Positions 61,772 through 64,000 of a stretch of DNA of 64,000 nucleotides are shown here, piece by piece. This stretch comes from Tannerellaceae bacterium. Lineage in GTDB: Bacteria > Bacteroidota > Bacteroidia > Bacteroidales > Tannerellaceae. The notes below the pieces were generated by a model. That model did no database searches. It was not told where the DNA came from and worked only from the letters and a program-made list of their open reading frames with translations. The stretch lies in NCBI GenBank assembly GCA_031288615.1, contig JAITRC010000020.1, positions 1 to 64,000 on the forward strand, given 5' to 3'. How positions within the stretch are numbered: position 1 is the stretch's first letter; each line of letters starts with the position of its first letter. Position numbers and translations under genes: made by a program.

Positions 61772-62362
61772 ATGGACAAGAAGATACAGGACATCACCGA
61801 CAAGATTTATCGTGAAGGTGTAGAGAAAGGGAACGAAGAGGCTGTCAAAATCATCGCCGAGGCACAAGCTCGTAGAGATGCCTTGCTTGACCAGGCGCAA
61901 TCGGACGCCGAAACTATTGTGACCACGGCGAAGAAACAGGCTGCCGAATTGAAGAAAAATACCGAAGCCGAATTGAAACTTTTTGCTGTACAGGCACTGG
62001 AAGCACTCAAAAGTGCCGTGACTGATCTTGTAAATAATAAAGTAATATCGACGAACGTAAAAGCCGTAACGGCTGACAAAGTTTTCATGCAGAAGGTGAT
62101 CCTTGCAATGGCCACCGAGTGGGTGAAGACGGGCGCGCTGACTATTCAAACGGCTGATGCGGAAGCGCTTAAAAGCTACTTCGCCGGAAACACAAAAGAA
62201 ATCCTTGACAAAGGGGTGAAAATTGAAAAAGTGAATGGTAAAGACACTTCCTTCTCTCTTATTCCGGCTGACGGCTCTTATAAGGTCACCTTTGGGGAGG
62301 AAGAGTTTGCAGCTTTTTTCAAAGAGTACCTCCGCCCGCAGTTAGTCGAACTCCTCTTCTAA
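61772..62362 (+). CDS. atpE: V-type ATPase subunit E
   Basis: A 196-residue peripheral-stalk subunit. A long N-terminal helix (KIYREGVEKGNEEAVKIIAE through AELKKNTEAELKLFAVQAL) is followed by a C-terminal alpha/beta domain with GVKIEKVNGKDTSFSLIPAD and FKEYLRPQLVELLF. This is the standard layout of the E/Vma4 family, although sequence identity in this family is low. It is the first gene of the Bacteroidetes-type V-ATPase operon; the DUF2764 gene starts one base after its stop. Confidence 0.9.
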   Translation: MDKKIQDITDKIYREGVEKGNEEAVKIIAEAQARRDALLDQAQSDAETIVTTAKKQAAELKKNTEAELKLFAVQALEALKSAVTDLVNNKVISTNVKAVTADKVFMQKVILAMATEWVKTGALTIQTADAEALKSYFAGNTKEILDKGVKIEKVNGKDTSFSLIPADGSYKVTFGEEEFAAFFKEYLRPQLVELLF

Positions 62363-62363
62363 T

Positions 62364-63227
62364 ATGGGGCGTTATTACTACCTCATAGCGGGGTTGCCCG
62401 ATATTGGCATAGACGATGGCAAGCTCTCCCTCACCGTTTCCTCATTCAGAGAGGAAACAAAAGAGCAGCTTTCCCCCTCCGACAAAGCCTTGACGGACTT
62501 GTTCTACCGCAAGTTTGATAACCATAATTTACTGAGGCAGTTCTATCCTGAAAAAACATGGGACGAACGAGGCGACCTGACGCCGGAAGTTTTTGAGGAG
62601 TTGACTGGATCCCTGCACGGAGAACGTGAAGACGTCTCGGGCTTTCTTCTCCGGCACAAGCATTTCCCTCTTTACATGGTGAATTTTACTCGGCAATATA
62701 TGGAAGAGTCTTCCGGAGATAAGGTGATACCTTCCTCCGCCCTCAGCGAAGATTGGCTCGCATCCCATTATTATGCTTGCGCCATGACCTGTGGAAATGC
62801 CTTTGTGTCCCAATGGTTTGAATTAAACCTCAATATACGGAACCTGCTTTCCGCTTTTACCGCCCGCAAATACAATATGGAATGCGCAGAAGTTATTGTA
62901 GGCGACAACGAAGTGGCACAGCTTTTACGTGCTTCTCATGCACGTGACTTTAGGCTTGAAGATTTGGTAGATTACCTCCCTGCCGTGCAACGTATCGCTG
63001 AAGAGACCGACCTTTATGTTCGGGAAAAAAAGATAGACCAGCTCAAATGGGAGTGGCTGGAAGAGCATACTTTTTTTCTGACTTTCGATGTAGAGAGTGT
63101 CTTTGCCTATTTGTGCAAGCTGGATATCCTTGAACGCTGGGTCAATCTGGATAAAATCACCGGTGAACAGACTTTCCGAAATCTCATCGGAATCCTAAAA
63201 AAAGGAGGCAATCATAGAGGAAAATAA
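62364..63227 (+). CDS. DUF2764 protein of the V-ATPase operon
   Basis: A 287-residue protein beginning MGRYYYLIAGLPDIGIDD. Its opening and its position between subunits E and A match DUF2764 proteins, which occupy this slot in Bacteroidetes and spirochaete V-ATPase operons. It is helix-rich (NLLSAFTARKYNMECAEVI, LVDYLPAVQRIAEETDLYV), resembling subunit C (AC39/Vma6) in spirit; it may be the central-rotor socket C. The exact role is inferred from context. Confidence 0.88.
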   Translation: MGRYYYLIAGLPDIGIDDGKLSLTVSSFREETKEQLSPSDKALTDLFYRKFDNHNLLRQFYPEKTWDERGDLTPEVFEELTGSLHGEREDVSGFLLRHKHFPLYMVNFTRQYMEESSGDKVIPSSALSEDWLASHYYACAMTCGNAFVSQWFELNLNIRNLLSAFTARKYNMECAEVIVGDNEVAQLLRASHARDFRLEDLVDYLPAVQRIAEETDLYVREKKIDQLKWEWLEEHTFFLTFDVESVFAYLCKLDILERWVNLDKITGEQTFRNLIGILKKGGNHRGK

Positions 63228-63238
63228 AACATGCGATA

Positions 63239-64000
63239 ATGGCGACAAAAGGAGTTGTAAAAGGAATCGTATCCAATCTTGTGACAGTAGAGGTGGACGG
63301 TGCTGTCTCACAGAATGAAATATGTTATATCTCCGTGGGGGGAACCCGGTTGATGTCGGAGGTGATCAAGGTGATAGGAAAGAATGCATACGTGCAAGTC
63401 TTTGAAAGTACACGAGGGATGCGTGTGGGAGACGAAGCGGTGTTCGAAGGACACATGCTGGAGGTGACGCTCGGACCCGGTATGCTTTCTCGAAACTATG
63501 ACGGATTGCAAAACGACCTTGACAAAATGGAAGGCGTCTTCCTCAAGAGGGGTGAATATACTTATCCCTTGCAAGATGAAGTGCTCTGGAACTTTAAACC
63601 TGTCGCCAAGGCTGGAGATCGTGTCACGGCAGGGGACTGGCTCGGCGAAGTAGATGAAAATCACCAGCCGCACAAGATAATGGTACCTTTTGTATTTGAA
63701 GGCACGTTTACCGTCAAGTCTGTGGTTGGCGAAGGACAGTATCATGTGATTGATACCATCGCCGTGCTTACCGACGAAACCGGTCATGATGTGAACGTGA
63801 GTATGGTGCAGAAATGGCCGGTCAAGAAAGCCATCACTCGTTACAAGGTCAAACCCCGTCCCTTCAAACTCCTCGAAACGGGCGTCCGCACAATGGATAC
63901 CCTCAATCCCATTGTCGAAGGCGGAACGGGCTTCATACCTGGCCCTTTCGGTACCGGTAAAACAGTGATGCAGCATGCTATCTCCAAGCAGGCTGAAGCG
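63239..64000 (+). CDS. atpA: V-type ATPase catalytic subunit A (N-terminal part)
   Basis: The first 254 residues are in the window; the gene continues past the right edge. The N-terminal beta-barrel has GVVKGIVSNLVTVEVDGAVS. The A-subunit bulge domain has YTYPLQDEVLWNFKPVAKAG and KWPVKKAITRYKVKPRPF, and ETGVRTMDTLNPIVEGGTGF leads into the Walker A loop GPFGTGKTVMQ near residue 245. It catalyses ATP hydrolysis or synthesis coupled to H+ or Na+ movement. It starts 11 bases after the DUF2764 stop. Confidence 0.95.
   Translation, partial: MATKGVVKGIVSNLVTVEVDGAVSQNEICYISVGGTRLMSEVIKVIGKNAYVQVFESTRGMRVGDEAVFEGHMLEVTLGPGMLSRNYDGLQNDLDKMEGVFLKRGEYTYPLQDEVLWNFKPVAKAGDRVTAGDWLGEVDENHQPHKIMVPFVFEGTFTVKSVVGEGQYHVIDTIAVLTDETGHDVNVSMVQKWPVKKAITRYKVKPRPFKLLETGVRTMDTLNPIVEGGTGFIPGPFGTGKTVMQHAISKQAEA

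Overview
The window reads as a chromosomal segment of a Bacteroidales bacterium close to the Porphyromonadaceae/Tannerellaceae. The species cannot be named from the sequence. Support for this placement: nearly every gene is preceded by the Bacteroidetes -7 element TAnnTTTG; Shine-Dalgarno sequences are inconspicuous; there is a SusC/SusD pair; two very large proteins end in a type-A type IX secretion (T9SS) sorting domain; the CTC-type L25, the CCDC81-like HU/SPOR protein and a V-type ATPase operon (E, DUF2764, A) are present.

Layout. 0-11.7 kb: an unusually G-rich top strand whatever the gene orientation. It carries two unknown membrane proteins, a 1204-residue T9SS surface protein, rplY-pth, holB, an unrecognised protein whose paralogue is cut by the left edge, three very small genes, a lipoprotein, a 174-bp element with 32-bp inverted ends around a promoter, and apgM. 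11.75-19.8 kb: an AT-richer block with an AAA/DUF4143 ATPase and a type I restriction-modification locus (hsdM, rhuM-like gene, hsdS, hsdR) that stops 18 bp from a tRNA-Leu. 19.8-33.9 kb: tRNA-Leu, tRNA-Pro, trxA, pyrG-yidC, a 2101-residue T9SS surface protein, tRNA-Asp, metF, dksA-like, lspA, DUF4296 lipoprotein and a BadF/NAGK-type kinase. 33.9-50.8 kb: leftward purH-mreB-mreC-mreD-DJ-1, rightward cysD-cysN and susC-susD, then leftward GNAT, thrC, holA-CDF transporter and dxr. 50.9-64 kb: NIF3, zinc-ribbon protein and tilS; a His-rich metal-uptake cluster; htpG, ftsY, HU/SPOR protein, HIT protein and the start of the V-ATPase operon, cut by the right edge.

How genes work together. Housekeeping pairs are tightly packed or overlapping (pyrG/yidC, hsdM/rhuM/hsdS/hsdR, lspA/DUF4296, holA/CDF, zinc ribbon/tilS, TonB receptor/DUF4625). 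The surface-related genes show possible variation devices: an invertible-promoter candidate between a lipoprotein and apgM, G9/C9 tracts in hsdS and in a membrane-protein gene, and three 12-bp repeats in the hsdS spacer. The 54.1-57.2 kb cluster looks like a zinc (or other transition metal) acquisition operon.

The most promising unexplained items are the 174-bp inverted-repeat element, the family of giant beta-helix plus repeated-module T9SS proteins, the hsdS variation sites, a dispersed 35-bp repeat that lies inside coding sequence, apparently leaderless promoters, and a textbook sigma-54 site before htpG.
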